In this document: piece by piece, positions 31,808-42,125 of the stretch
Position numbering within the stretch: the first letter of the stretch is position 1
How the letters are laid out: each line of letters begins with the position of its first letter
Origin: Homarus americanus
Lineage: Eukaryota; Arthropoda; Malacostraca; Decapoda; Nephropidae
Direction: 5' to 3'
Assembly (NCBI RefSeq): GCF_018991925.1
Contig: NW_024753828.1
Span: forward strand, 2,466,014 to 2,530,013
Length of the DNA stretch: 64,000 bases
Notes under the pieces: generated by a model
The model's input: only the letters and a program-made list of their open reading frames with translations
Databases searched by the model: none
What the model was told of the DNA's origin: nothing
Made by a program: the position numbers and the translations under genes

Positions 31808-32690
31808 ACCTTAACCTGGCCTTATCTTGAACTAGGTAACAGTTAAATCTGAATGACAACACTATATGGTGACTGGTGCCAACTGGGGCAAGGTGTTCCA
31901 GTTTGGCCACCATACCCTCCTCGTTTGTTATGATGAGGTCTAGTGGCTTGGGTGTTTGCTCCCCTCTGTAATGTGTCGGGTCTCTAACATGTTGGAACAG
32001 AAAATTATCTCTCAGAGTTTCTACAAAAAGAGTAGCAGGGTTATTCAAGTCACTTGGGGTGAACTCGTTTCTCCAGTCGATGTCGCCATAGTTAAAGTCC
32101 CCCATGATAAGGAGGTGGCTAGGGTTGAGCATCGCCGCGTTGTCTATTAAGGCTCTTAAGTTCCTTTGATTTAGTGGGCCACAGTTTGGGGATCTGTAGA
32201 TACACCCGACAATAAGTAAGTCCCTTCCCTTTAGTTTAATTTTACACCACTTGGACTCTTCAAAAACATCCTCTCCCTGTACCCTCGCCTGGCTGGCTCT
32301 AAGGTCTTGCCTAGCATAGATAACCACACCCCTCTTGCAAGTTTCTTGAGAAAGGTTCGTAAATGAGTCATATCCAGCAATACTGAACTCACATTCCTCT
32401 GGGTCGATTCTCCTGTTCTTGTACAACAGTTCTACAACTCCTACAATATCTGGTTGGTGTACTCTTAGTAGTGTTTCAAACTCCTCTCTCTTATCAAGGA
32501 ACGTGTCAGTATTAGTGTACATGACATTCAAGCCAGAATTTGTTCTCGGTAACGTCTCTGCTCTTAGTAATAAACCCGCTCCACCCCCATTCTCAGAAGC
32601 TGCAGCATTTGCTAAGTACACTGTATTTTGCAGGATGTGGTTAGAAATGTCATTGTTTACAAGGCGCTCGCCTCCTCCCGGCTGATAGGC
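31808..32690 (-). mobile_element. CR1-like LINE endonuclease domain
   Basis: The minus frame 32621-31806 (271 codons) is an apurinic-like endonuclease: LNVMYTNTDTFLDKREEFE at the start, PDIVGVVE, then GCIYRSPNCG, HLLIMGDFNYGDIDW with catalytic Asp and Asn, and GTSHHIVLSF. The final box is usually S-D-H, so an aspartate is replaced by H here. The frame stops at 31806 where the CR1 similarity ends. It is collinear in orientation with 28198-30172 and probably the same insertion. Confidence 0.87.
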
Positions 32691-32699
32691 CTAAAATGA

Positions 32700-34310
32700 C
32701 ATTAAAAAAAAACAATAGCAAGCGTTAAGAACAAAGCACCTGGCATAAGCCAAATTAATAAAATCGTACTACAAAACATACCTGAGTCAATGATCGAACA
32801 GCATAAAAATAAATATAATGCCTCACTTGCAACTGGCTTCTTCCCTACCAAATTTAAAATAGAAGGAGTTCCAGAGGCTGGTTGCAAGCGAGGTCAAGTC
32901 AAACCCAAAGGCGTTTTACCGCTATGCAAAGTCGAAATTAAAAACGCGAGTAGGAGTATCAGACCTGAGGCTGAAGATGATAGTTATGCAGATTCTGACC
33001 AGGATAAAGCTGAGGCATTGAACAGCTTCTTTTCCTCGATGTTCACAAGAGAGGATGCGATTAACCTTCGAAATCAGGCAAGAACCCTACCCAAGCAGAG
33101 AACTACAGACCTATCTCACTATTGGAAACACCCGGTAAAATGTTGGAAAAAATAGTCAACCACAGACTCAGAAATGATCTAGAACAAGAAAACAAATATA
33201 ACCCGAGACAGCACGGCTTTCGGAAAAATCGAGGAACCAACACAGCAATAGCACTAATATACGAATCAATTGCAAATGCTGTAAGCAACAGAGACCAATG
33301 CAATATAATTCTAAGAGATGTATCAAAAGCATTTGATAAAGTCTGGCATGAAGGACTGAAATTGAAAATAATCAAACTGGACATGCCTCCCAATATCACC
33401 ACACTACTATGCAAATTTTTTGACAATAGAAAGGCCAAATTAATCATCGACAACCACCTAGGACAAACTTTCAACCTTCACAGTGGAGTTCCCCAAGGCA
33501 GTAATATATCGCCGACATTATACACAGCAGACATGCCACAACCACGGCAATCAGAATATATAGCATATGCAGATGATGTCACACAGATAGTCAGGTACCC
33601 AGGAAAATCCAAACAAATGATGGCCATCAGAACAAGCAGAGAAATAGAGATAATAAACAACTATGAACAAAATGGAAGATAAAAACCAATGTCCAAAAAC
33701 TCAAAATAATTCACATCGCAAAAACAAACCCCTACCCCATTATTGTCAATAACCAACAAATACCATATGCTGCCCACATCAATGAAAGAATAGCAATTGC
33801 AAAATCACAACTTACAAAGCTCAGAAAAGCCAACTAAACACCAACACGCAATTGCACCTATACAAAGCACTGATCAGACCACACTTAGAATACCCTCCGA
33901 TACCTCTGAACACAATCGCAAGAACAAACAAACTTAAATTTCAAGCAGTGCAAAATATAGCCCTCAGAAGAGCGGCAAAACACCGACCACCATACACACA
34001 AACAGCACAAGACATACACACAGAACACGGCATAGACCCACTCAACACCAGAATACACACCCAAGCAAATGTAATATGGGAAAAAATCCACCAAGAACAG
34101 GATCCCATACTAAACAAATTAATCGAGGAAAACAACAACACATCGCACAGATGGTGGCCGAGAAGCATAAAAACTGATAACGAAGAACCAGAGCCTCTAT
34201 ATACACAATAAAAAAAAAGAACCAAAAGATGAGAAATACTCCAGTCACACAAGGACCTGGAGGGACCCCACAAACAAAGACCTCTAAAGTAGGGGAGTAA
34301 CACCAGCAGT
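32700..34310 (+). mobile_element. Jockey-type LINE, RT and C-terminus
   Basis: Starts in the RT fingers (NIPESMIEQHKNKYNASLAT, FFPTKFK) and is interrupted at 32863-33068 by a CR1 piece. It resumes (NYRPISLLETPGKMLEKIV in one frame) and is open from 33122 to 33679 with HGFRKNRGTNTAIALIYES, DVSKAFDKVWHEGL, SGVPQGSNISPTLY and an intact YADD box at 33565-33576. After a stop at 33680 and shifts, 33852-34208 gives LYKALIRPHLEYPPIPLNT and IHTQANVIWEKIHQEQDPIL to the protein end at 34208. There is no endonuclease, so it is 5'-truncated. It is related to the copy at 19106-20540. Confidence 0.88.
32863..33068 (+). mobile_element. CR1 fragment nested in the Jockey LINE
   Basis: Encodes, across frames, EFQRLVASEVKSNPKAFYR and NSFFSSMFTREDAIN. 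These are the linker-to-fingers codons of the CR1 family at 28198-30172. The Jockey protein continues on both sides, so this roughly 206-bp internal CR1 piece lies within it. It lacks a 3' end, which is unusual for target-primed insertion. Confidence 0.75.
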
Positions 34311-34683
34311 TTTACCTCGTGTTTCCTAGTTCAAACGTTCATTGGTAGTTTTTAGCCGTCGTGTACATACTGTTGGAAGACACCATCCCAAGATTGTATT
34401 TAATTCAACTATTAGTGCTATTTAGAACATTAGAATAACTAATAGTCGGCTCGACACTTCGTAGGTCGGCTGACATGACGTCACGGATCAGGCCACCAGT
34501 ATCCCAGGCTACCTAGAAATTGATTCCATATGGATAGAGGGGCCATGTGACGCTTAACCCAGCCTCTCTCTTGATGACTGTGTGAGACGCCGCTGTACGA
34601 CATAGTTTCTCAGGCCCTGTACGACACAATTTCTCAGGCCTGCTATTATAAAGTCCACCTGTATCGATCACGAGGCTATGACC
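34311..34683. other. Unassigned DNA
   Basis: Contains a roughly 25-bp imperfect duplication (ctgtacgacatagtttctca and ctgtacgacacaatttctca, 34592-34640). No other features recognised. Confidence 0.45.
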
Positions 34684-35250
34684 GTAAAGGCGGCGTCACA
34701 CTGGCATTGTTTCGTCAACTTTTTTTGTCAGTTTTCAGAAAATCCTACAACTTTTCTGTTGTGCACCGTCACACAGGCGTTTAGAACCAACTTGCCAGTT
34801 TCCCTCCTTCGACAACTGTCAACAAACAAGATGGAGGCACCTGGCGAAGAAGGCGCAGCAATTCTACGCCTTTTTTGGTGTGTGAAGAGTCCTGGTGATC
34901 CAAGAGCCAGTGGCGCTGCCTTATCTGGTCCACTAAGAACTCCTCGGAGAGGCGTGTCCATACATGAGAAATTATTTTCTGTTGGCTCCGCCATGTTATT
35001 ATTCCCACGTGGTCAAAATGTAAACAAATGACATTTTCTTCCCCCTTTAAAATTACGAAATTAAACATAATTATGAGTAATCTTTGGGAAGATGAGAAAG
35101 TATTACTTTATAATAATTTTAGCTTTACATTTTAAGTAAATATTTGTTTATTTTTATAACTATTTGTAGTATCAATTATAGATCTTGAGTTGACTGGCAA
35201 GTTGTCAAAGTTGTTGTACGAGTTGACAGTAGAAATGTTAGTGTGACTAA
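34684..35250 (-). mobile_element. Harbinger-like element with MADF-domain fragment
   Basis: Termini gtcacactggcatt (34695) and the complement of aatgttagtgtgac (ending 35247) form short inverted repeats flanked by TAA on each side (34685-34687, 35248-35250). On the minus strand, 34960-34840 encodes EEFLVDQIRQRHWLLDHQD, followed by SSHTKKGVELLRL. This resembles a MADF/Myb-SANT domain such as those in the DNA-binding partner protein of PIF/Harbinger transposons. No DDE transposase is present. The motif taaagcggcgtcacact outside the right end repeats the left terminus, so the exact right boundary is unsure. Confidence 0.55.
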
Positions 35251-36215
35251 AGCGGCGTCACACTATTACGTGTGTGTGTGTGTGTGCTCATGTAGGATAA
35301 TTTACGTGTTGAATAAACTGTTTGTGTGTGCTTCCGGTGAGTGTACCTGTAGATATGGAGTTATGTTTATATTTAGAATAGTGTTTGTATGTGTATCTGT
35401 ACGTTAGTGTATGTCTATTGTCTTTTCATGTGGATTTATTTGTGTATGTGTATTTTAATTTATATGTATATCTGCCCGTTTTGGTCCCCATCACCTCTCT
35501 CAACCCGCGCATTCATATGCTTATAAACTTGAGCCTTATCATAATCTTACCGAGAGACACTGATTACAGAACGACTCATCTTCACGACAACTATGCCATC
35601 TCCCAGGATAAGATATGGATGATAACAGATGTAAATGTTTACATACCAACAAAGGCGGGATCATAAAATGGTGATGGTCTACTCCTCGATTGACCCCGGA
35701 ACTGTGATTATGGGCTAGCTTACGCATTGAAGTACGGTTAGAGCGCGTCTTATAATCTTGTTCTGATAATTATAATAGTGTAGTAACCCAGTTAATCTCT
35801 CTTTTTCTCTCCCCACCCTCCCAGCTGAGTGTAATCATCCAACACTAGTCAGATGAAAGGATAAGACGGATATGAATTCGTGTTCTAAGTAAGGTGTTTC
35901 TTTGCAAAGGGGGCGTTTATGAGCAAATGAATTATGGATATGTTTGAATTTACGTCGTGTAGAAGCAGTAAAGTTTTATTTAATCCCTTGACTATTAGAT
36001 GGAACGTCCCCAGCCGAATAAAATTGTCTGGTGGCAGCCAGCATAAAATAGAGAAGACATCGTAGTGAAGGGGCACCTAACTTTACTGATACTTGTAGTT
36101 GGGACTGGAGGTCTGTTTATCGAATAAAAAGGCTTAAACAGTGTGCTGTATCCACATCGTCCTCAATGGACCGTCGTACCTACGGGACCCACTTTCACTT
36201 TAAGTGTTTAAGTGC
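35251..36215. other. Unassigned DNA
   Basis: (GT)n run at about 35270-35287. The motif ccgaataaaattgtctggtg (36013) resembles ctgaataaaatcatctggcg at 43871, suggesting an old shared repeat. No coding signal. Confidence 0.4.
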
Positions 36216-36237
36216 CTAGAGATAACGTTATCTCTAG
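36216..36237. repeat. Perfect 22-bp palindrome
   Basis: ctagagataac followed by its exact complement gttatctctag, with no spacer. It sits next to a gtggcagcgagagtgaa segment. It could be a protein-binding site or a fold-back terminus. No partner copy was found. Confidence 0.85.
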
Positions 36238-36566
36238 TGGCAGCGAGAGTGAATTTTTTTTTTTTTAGATAGTTCTGAGGTGGTTCATATTCAACATCTA
36301 CTCTAAGATGAACATTCTGTAGAAAAACACACTTTACCCGGGAATACATGCACAAGGGGCAAAAAGAGACGCGAGCGTGTTGAGATCCTGCCCACAGTTA
36401 TAGTGTAAGGCCACGTGGTACATATTTCCACTGCATTGATAATGATATATAGTTTACTACATAAAACAGCTAAAGGTGAATGGGTATGAATGAGATTCAT
36501 TTTATTATTGGTATAACTCCATGATAATCAGTGCATTTATGGTAAAAAAAATAAGACATTATTACT

Positions 36567-36645
36567 CTTACTTTACTTCTATCCTCTTTGCCACTGATCG
36601 GCTTGTTAGCCGCTTGGGCGGTCGGTCACGTCTCTCATACGCACT
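36567..36645 (-). mobile_element. CR1 3'-tail-only fragment
   Basis: Contains tctatcctctttgccactga and gcttgggcggtcggtcacgt, the complement of the CR1 3' terminus. There are no upstream CR1 codons. Confidence 0.75.
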
Positions 36646-36649
36646 TAGT

Positions 36650-36860
36650 TTTGTAGATTAACAAATTTATTGACAAAGCTTGGAGTACAGTTTGCCTATT
36701 CTGAGTAATTCAGTGATGTCACTGTTCACTGCCATGCAGGACAGAGGTTCGTACACAAAGAAATGCATCATATTCATTAACAGTATATATAGGTCAGAGT
36801 CATGTGGGAGATGTCACTGTTCGCTGCCATGCAAGACAGTGGTTCATATACATTGGACGT
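36650..36860 (+). repeat. Dispersed repeat, copy 2
   Basis: Matches the complement of 25745-25965 (acaaatttattgacaaagct; gcctattctgagtaattcag). The segment gatgtcactgttc-ctgccatgca occurs twice inside it (36715 and 36812), so an internal duplication exists here. Confidence 0.65.
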
Positions 36861-36889
36861 CATATTCTAATTGAAGACTAATCAGTGTG

Positions 36890-39800
36890 GGCTAACAAAT
36901 TTGGGTTAAACAGCAAGAATGTCCCCAAGCACCCCCGATTCAATATAGTAATTACAAAGTTCATGATACAATAAGTCAGGTGGCCTGAAGTCTTTGACAG
37001 TGTCACATTCAATAATATAGTGTTCAAGTGTATGCTTTAAAGGTTTATCACAAAGTTTACATGCTGAGTGTTCCGGTATGGGTACAGCGTTACTAACCTG
37101 CCAGATGTGTCTGTATCCTAGCCTAATTCTGGCCAAGACTACATCACATTGTCTGGTTCTGTCCTTATGCTGGCCATACCGGTACCTCTCGTCACAAAAT
37201 TTGTCATATTTACTAATGCTCAGGGCCGGATTCAGGAGTGGGCAAAGTGGGCAGCTGCCCAGGGGCCTCCACAATCTGGGGGCCTCCACATATTACAATA
37301 TTTTATTTATTTGTTTATTCATTTGGATTATTTTTATTTTCATTCTTTAAAATTCATGTTTATCTATTCCATCACGTAAAACTATGTTCAGCAAGAAGCG
37401 TGATAGAAATTAGGCTAGCTACTCCTTGAAATTTATGAATACCTGGTTTTCCTATGAACAGTATATTTTTAATGAATGCTATTGTTTGTGTTGCTAATAA
37501 CATATTTAGAATTCCACAAACATATACTGATTAAAAATGAACTACATGGAATAACGAAATTGAGATTAAAAAAAAACAAATAAAATATTTTTTTCATTAT
37601 CACTTCCATTACGAATGCCATCAGGGCGCTGTGTTTGTTGACAGTCTGTCGGAGGGGGTTGGGTCGTGTAGTATCTGCACATCGGTTGTCATGTGTCTGT
37701 CGATTAAAGAGGAGACTTGCGTCGCCCATGATTCGTGAACTTCCCACGAGTAGACATAAACATGTCTTGCAGATGTAAAATGAGAGAGAGAATTGTCATG
37801 TGTGCTTGTTGAGTGAAGTCGTTGCCGCTCAGTGATGAATGATCTTGTCAGTTGTCATTTCCTAGAACATGTCTAGCAAATGTACAATGAGAGTGCGAGT
37901 GAGAGTCGATTGATGCTTGTGCTTGAGTGTGTTTAGGCTCGCTTCAGTCGCTACCCCACTCTCTTGGGTAGTTATAATGAGGGGGGCCTCCACAAAGAGG
38001 CTGCCCATGGGCCTCCACAGGTCTAAATCCGGCACTGCTAATGCTACAACTGCCAGGTCTCTCTGCATTTCTCAGTTCTTCTAGATCAGAGTTCATGATT
38101 CTGACTTGAATGTTTTTAAGTACAGCATTGGACAGGCCAAGGTCACGGTCAACATTTTCTTTCTTACATGCCTCATTGGCCAGTCTATCAGCACCGTCAT
38201 GATACCTAATTCCAACATGGGACGGAATCCACACAAATTCGATACGAGTTGTTCTCATTGGCAGTTATCACATTTCTCTTAATATCACATACAACTTTAG
38301 ACATAGAGCCTGACGATCTGTTCATTGATTTCAAAGCACTTTGAGAGTCACAGAATATCACCCCACCTCCATTTTCTTTAAGGTAGGCTGTGGCTAAGTA
38401 GATTCCAGTTAGTTCAGTTTGTGTTGTGCTGACCCAGTTGTTCAGCCTTTGCTTGTTTGACACTATCATCTCATCTTCTTTATATATCACAATTGCACAG
38501 CCTGTTCTACCTGTGTTTGTCTGCACAGAACCATCAGTAAAAGCATAACATTCACTTGATTTAATACTCTCTATGTGTCTGTTAATAGTTTCTAGTGTGA
38601 CACATCTCATCACATCGGTGTTTAACATTTGCTTACTACCAACAGGAGTGTAATTAATAGGAACTGATATATCCAGCCAAGGAGGAATGGCATTAATGGG
38701 TTCGTCTGGGGTGATTGGGACATTCAGTTTCAAGAGATCTGCAACTCTTTTATGAAGCCACGCCCCAAAGAGAGTCTTTTGTGGAAGGTTAGTGAGATAG
38801 TCGGGATTACTTAGATAGAACATCAACTCAGTTTGAGCTGTAGTTTGGGGACCACTGCTCTTCAAAACTTTGACACAAAACATGGTATTAAGTAGAGCTA
38901 TCCTCTCAGATAGGGAGGGCAGTCCGAGCTTTTTCCTCATGTTTACAATTCTGGTTGATTTTGGGCATCCTAGAATGATGCGCAAATGCTTCATTTTGCA
39001 CTACCTCAAAGCTGTTGAGTTGTTTAGGCGGAATAGTCACAAGAGGGAGAGTATGATAGTCAACTACAGAACGAATGAAGTGAAGATAGAAAGTACGAGC
39101 ATAGGTGATGTTAATTCCATAGCCCTTGCCAACAAGGGTTTTGAGGGGTTTAATGCGCTGCATTAGTTTGGCACGAAGGTTGCCGACAAAGTTTGCATCA
39201 TTCACACAAATTCCAATATATTTATAGGAGCTACATAGTTCCAAGGGCATGCTGTTAATGCTAAAGTCAAGAGGCAGAGGGTGAGCAGGACGAGGATTGA
39301 TGACCCTCTTCTGTTCAACAGATATTATGAGACCACATTCCACAGACCTCCGATCAAATACATCCAGCAAGGCTTGGAGCCTGGGCTTGGTCTGTGTCAT
39401 AATGCAGATATCATCAGCATAGCATATTACAGCCTCGTTTGGCTGAACTGGAATGTCAGCAATAAGCTTGTGCATCAGTATTAAAGAACATAGGACTTAA
39501 CACTCCTCCCTGAGGCGTGCCAAGCTCAAATGATCTCACTCTGGCACTTTTAACTCCCCTAAAGAGAACAGTGGCATACCTGTTGGACAGATAACCCTTT
39601 ATCCATGTCAGGAGGTTACCTTGGATGCCAAAATTAGTGAGTCGCTCAAGTATAATGTCTCTATTAGCTACACCAAAGGCTGATTTAAGGTCTATGAAGG
39701 CTGTTTGTGTCTTATCTTTTGAGTGAACAAGATATTCTGCAAAGCATGTCTGTGTGCTACGCCCGGGCATGAACCCATACAGATTAGGGGCCAGTTTGTC

Positions 39801-41690
39801 TTTGACTTGAAACATGAGACAGTTGAGAACAACTCTTTCAAGGACTTTACACATACACGATGTGAGTGAAATTGGCCTGAAGTTTGGAGAGTTAGCTTTA
39901 GGGATTGGAACTATGTTTCCATGAGTCCATGTCTTAGGCAGAATACCCTGTGTGAGGCTCATTTGATACAGGTCAAGCAGTGGATGGTTAGGGATCTCAT
40001 TCAACAATCTCAGGGTGTTATAGGTTATGCCATCCTCACCAGGGGAGGATGACTCACCTTTCATTAGTGCTGTTGTTAGTTCGTGGTGCGTTATAGGAAA
40101 CTGGTCGGTAAGGTCTGGTGAGGAACAGGCTATTTCAATATTGAAACCCCTATTAATGTGTGAGGTGTTAAGATATTGTTGTATGTCAGGAGGCAGGGAA
40201 GTGATTTGTGACACACTAGACCATTGGTCTAATAGCATGTCAGCATATTCTGCAGGGCTGTGATGAAGCTGGACTGGGGTGGGTGACTTGGTAATGGCTC
40301 TAATTTTGTTCCACACTTCTGCTAGAGTGGTTGTTCTATTAATCCCCTGTAAGAATTGTTCCCAATAGGTGTTTCTCACCTGACCTTTGAGTTCACGAAA
40401 TTCTCTGTTAGCTTTGAGGAATGCCAAGAGGTTATCACTAGTTTTATTTTGCTTATAAGTGTTGGCAAGCTGTTCTACATTCTCTCCTTCTTTGGTGAGG
40501 ATGGGGTCATGTGTCCACAGAGGTGGTTTAGTGCTGCCCCCCTTCCTCCTTGACTTAACCCAGGTGGTATAATATGTGGTAATGACATTTACAAGATCAC
40601 AGCAAAATTCATCCACTGACCCAGGTGTATATCCAGCATACCATCTGTGGATGTAGGCCTTGAAGTGCAGTATAAGATTATCTGGGATGTTAATTCTGAG
40701 CTTAGGATGGGGTTCACACTTGATATCAGCAACAGTGTATTCAGTAAGTATTGCATAATGATCACTGACTAGGTGGTCTGAGATGACCTTAGCCTTGACA
40801 TTACTGTCTACTAGGTTATACCCAATCACATAATCAAGTCTGCCCCCCATCAGATGTGTCACTTTGTCTGTGTCGTATACAGTGATATAATGATTATTGA
40901 TGTAATTCACGAACACCCTCCCATTAGAGTTACACTGGACATCACCGAGGACAGTGTGACGAGAGTTAGTCACCCATACACAGCATAGCATTGTTACCTG
41001 ATGGCTTTGGTAACACGTTTGCTCGCAGCTCATTACACCGAACATAGATGTTATACAGCGAAAATTGACTGTTTGCTGTCTTTACTGTAAATTGTTGATA
41101 GTGAATACTTTCATCATTGTGAGTTTTGATCCATTTACAGACCAAACCATTCTTTACATAAGTGAGCAGGCCACTTCCTGTTCCACTATTGTATGCTGTA
41201 AACCCGGCTATCCTGGGTGCAGCTTTCTTCCGGGTGTTGGACGTGTAAGATTCCTGTAAACCAATTACATCAATGTTAAAAACTTTAACAAACCATTGTA
41301 AGTCATTAATTCTGCGGTTAACACTCCCGATGTTCCCTGAAATTAACCTAAGCGTTCGTGTTACTCGTTCCACCTTGAACTTAGTATAGAGTCGAGCGTT
41401 GGCTTCATGGATCAACCTGACCAATAAGTTAACCGTTTCAAATCCACCACCCCCGGAGTTCTTGGTAATACGCCTCACGGCCAGTATTCCAGTAGGATTT
41501 TTGTACACAGGTTCCTTCATTAGTCCCGCGAGTTCCTCCTCCGAAAATATTGGAAGAAGTACAGGGTTATGGACAGTTTTCAGACCTGGGGTTATTAAAG
41601 AGACCACGCTGGCACTCTGGGGCTCATTCTCCCCATTCATGCTTTCATCACTATCTGTCTCGCTCTGGCTAATCACCTTCAAGTTCGCAT
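36890..41690 (-). mobile_element. I-group LINE, endonuclease-RT-RNase H, split by a hAT MITE
   Basis: Right to left. The endonuclease is at 41682-40690 (LRLISGNIGSVNRRI, GRLDYVIGYN, SDHYAILTEY). The RT is at 40560-38900 (SPGEDGITYNTLRLL, NFRPISLTSCMCKVLERVV, YGFMPGRSTQTCFAEYL, LGTPQGGVLSPMFFNT, VICYADDICIM). RNase H is at about 38560-38150 (AFTDGSVQTNTGRTG, TQTELTGIYLATAY, FCDSQSALKSM, WIPSHVGIRYHDGADRLANE). A C-terminal C-x2-C…H-x4-C motif (CKLCDKPLKHTLEHYIIEC) ends at 36906. Frameshifts lie near 41010, 39470, 38950 and 38240, and a hAT MITE at 37221-38037 separates RNase H from the C-terminus. Without it the body is about 4.0 kb. The aspartate in SAFGVANR replaces the usual A-F-D, so the first catalytic Asp is lost. 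Confidence 0.9.
37221..38037. mobile_element. Non-autonomous hAT element with 8-bp TSD
   Basis: Begins cagggccggattcaggagtg and ends with ctaaatccggcactg. TIRs of about 12 bp are followed by similar gggcctccac-rich subtermini. The 8-bp ctaatgct is duplicated at 37213-37220 and 38038-38045. No transposase is encoded; the interior is AT-rich. A second, shorter member (611 bp) of the same family in opposite orientation lies at 61949-62559. Confidence 0.9.
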
Positions 41691-41699
41691 CCTTATGAG

Positions 41700-42125
41700 A
41701 GGAGGCACCAGCTCCTTCAGAAGCTCCACTGTTGGCAGAACCTGGGCATGAACTGGCTCTTGAATATATCGGAATCTGTTCCAGTGTTGGTCAAGTCTGG
41801 CCTTGAATGAGCTCACACTCGGTACCGTCACAACACTCTATAGCAGATTGTTCCAAGAGTCCACAATTCTCACTCAGAAAAAATTTGCCCTCACAGTTTT
41901 CTGGACTTGTGTTTTCTTCATCCTTGAGCTGTGACCCCTTGTGGGGCGGACGTCCGCCAGGTCCAGGTATATATATTCGGCCGAGAAGTGCTCCATAAGT
42001 TGTTTATATACTTCGATTAGGTCGCCCCTTACCCGTTTGTAGTATAAGCTAGGTAGTTGCAGGCTCTCCAATCTCTGGGTAACTGAGGTTCCGTAAAGCA
42101 AGCACCAGTCTGGTGGCCCTCCTTT
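41700..42125 (-). mobile_element. CR1-like LINE C-terminal fragment
   Basis: Complement encodes QRLESLQLPSLYYKRVRGDL and KKTQVQKTVRANFF and the following C-terminal codons, as in 28237-28669. It starts right beside the 5' end of the I-group LINE. There is no 3' UTR terminus: the similarity stops at about 41700. Confidence 0.82.
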
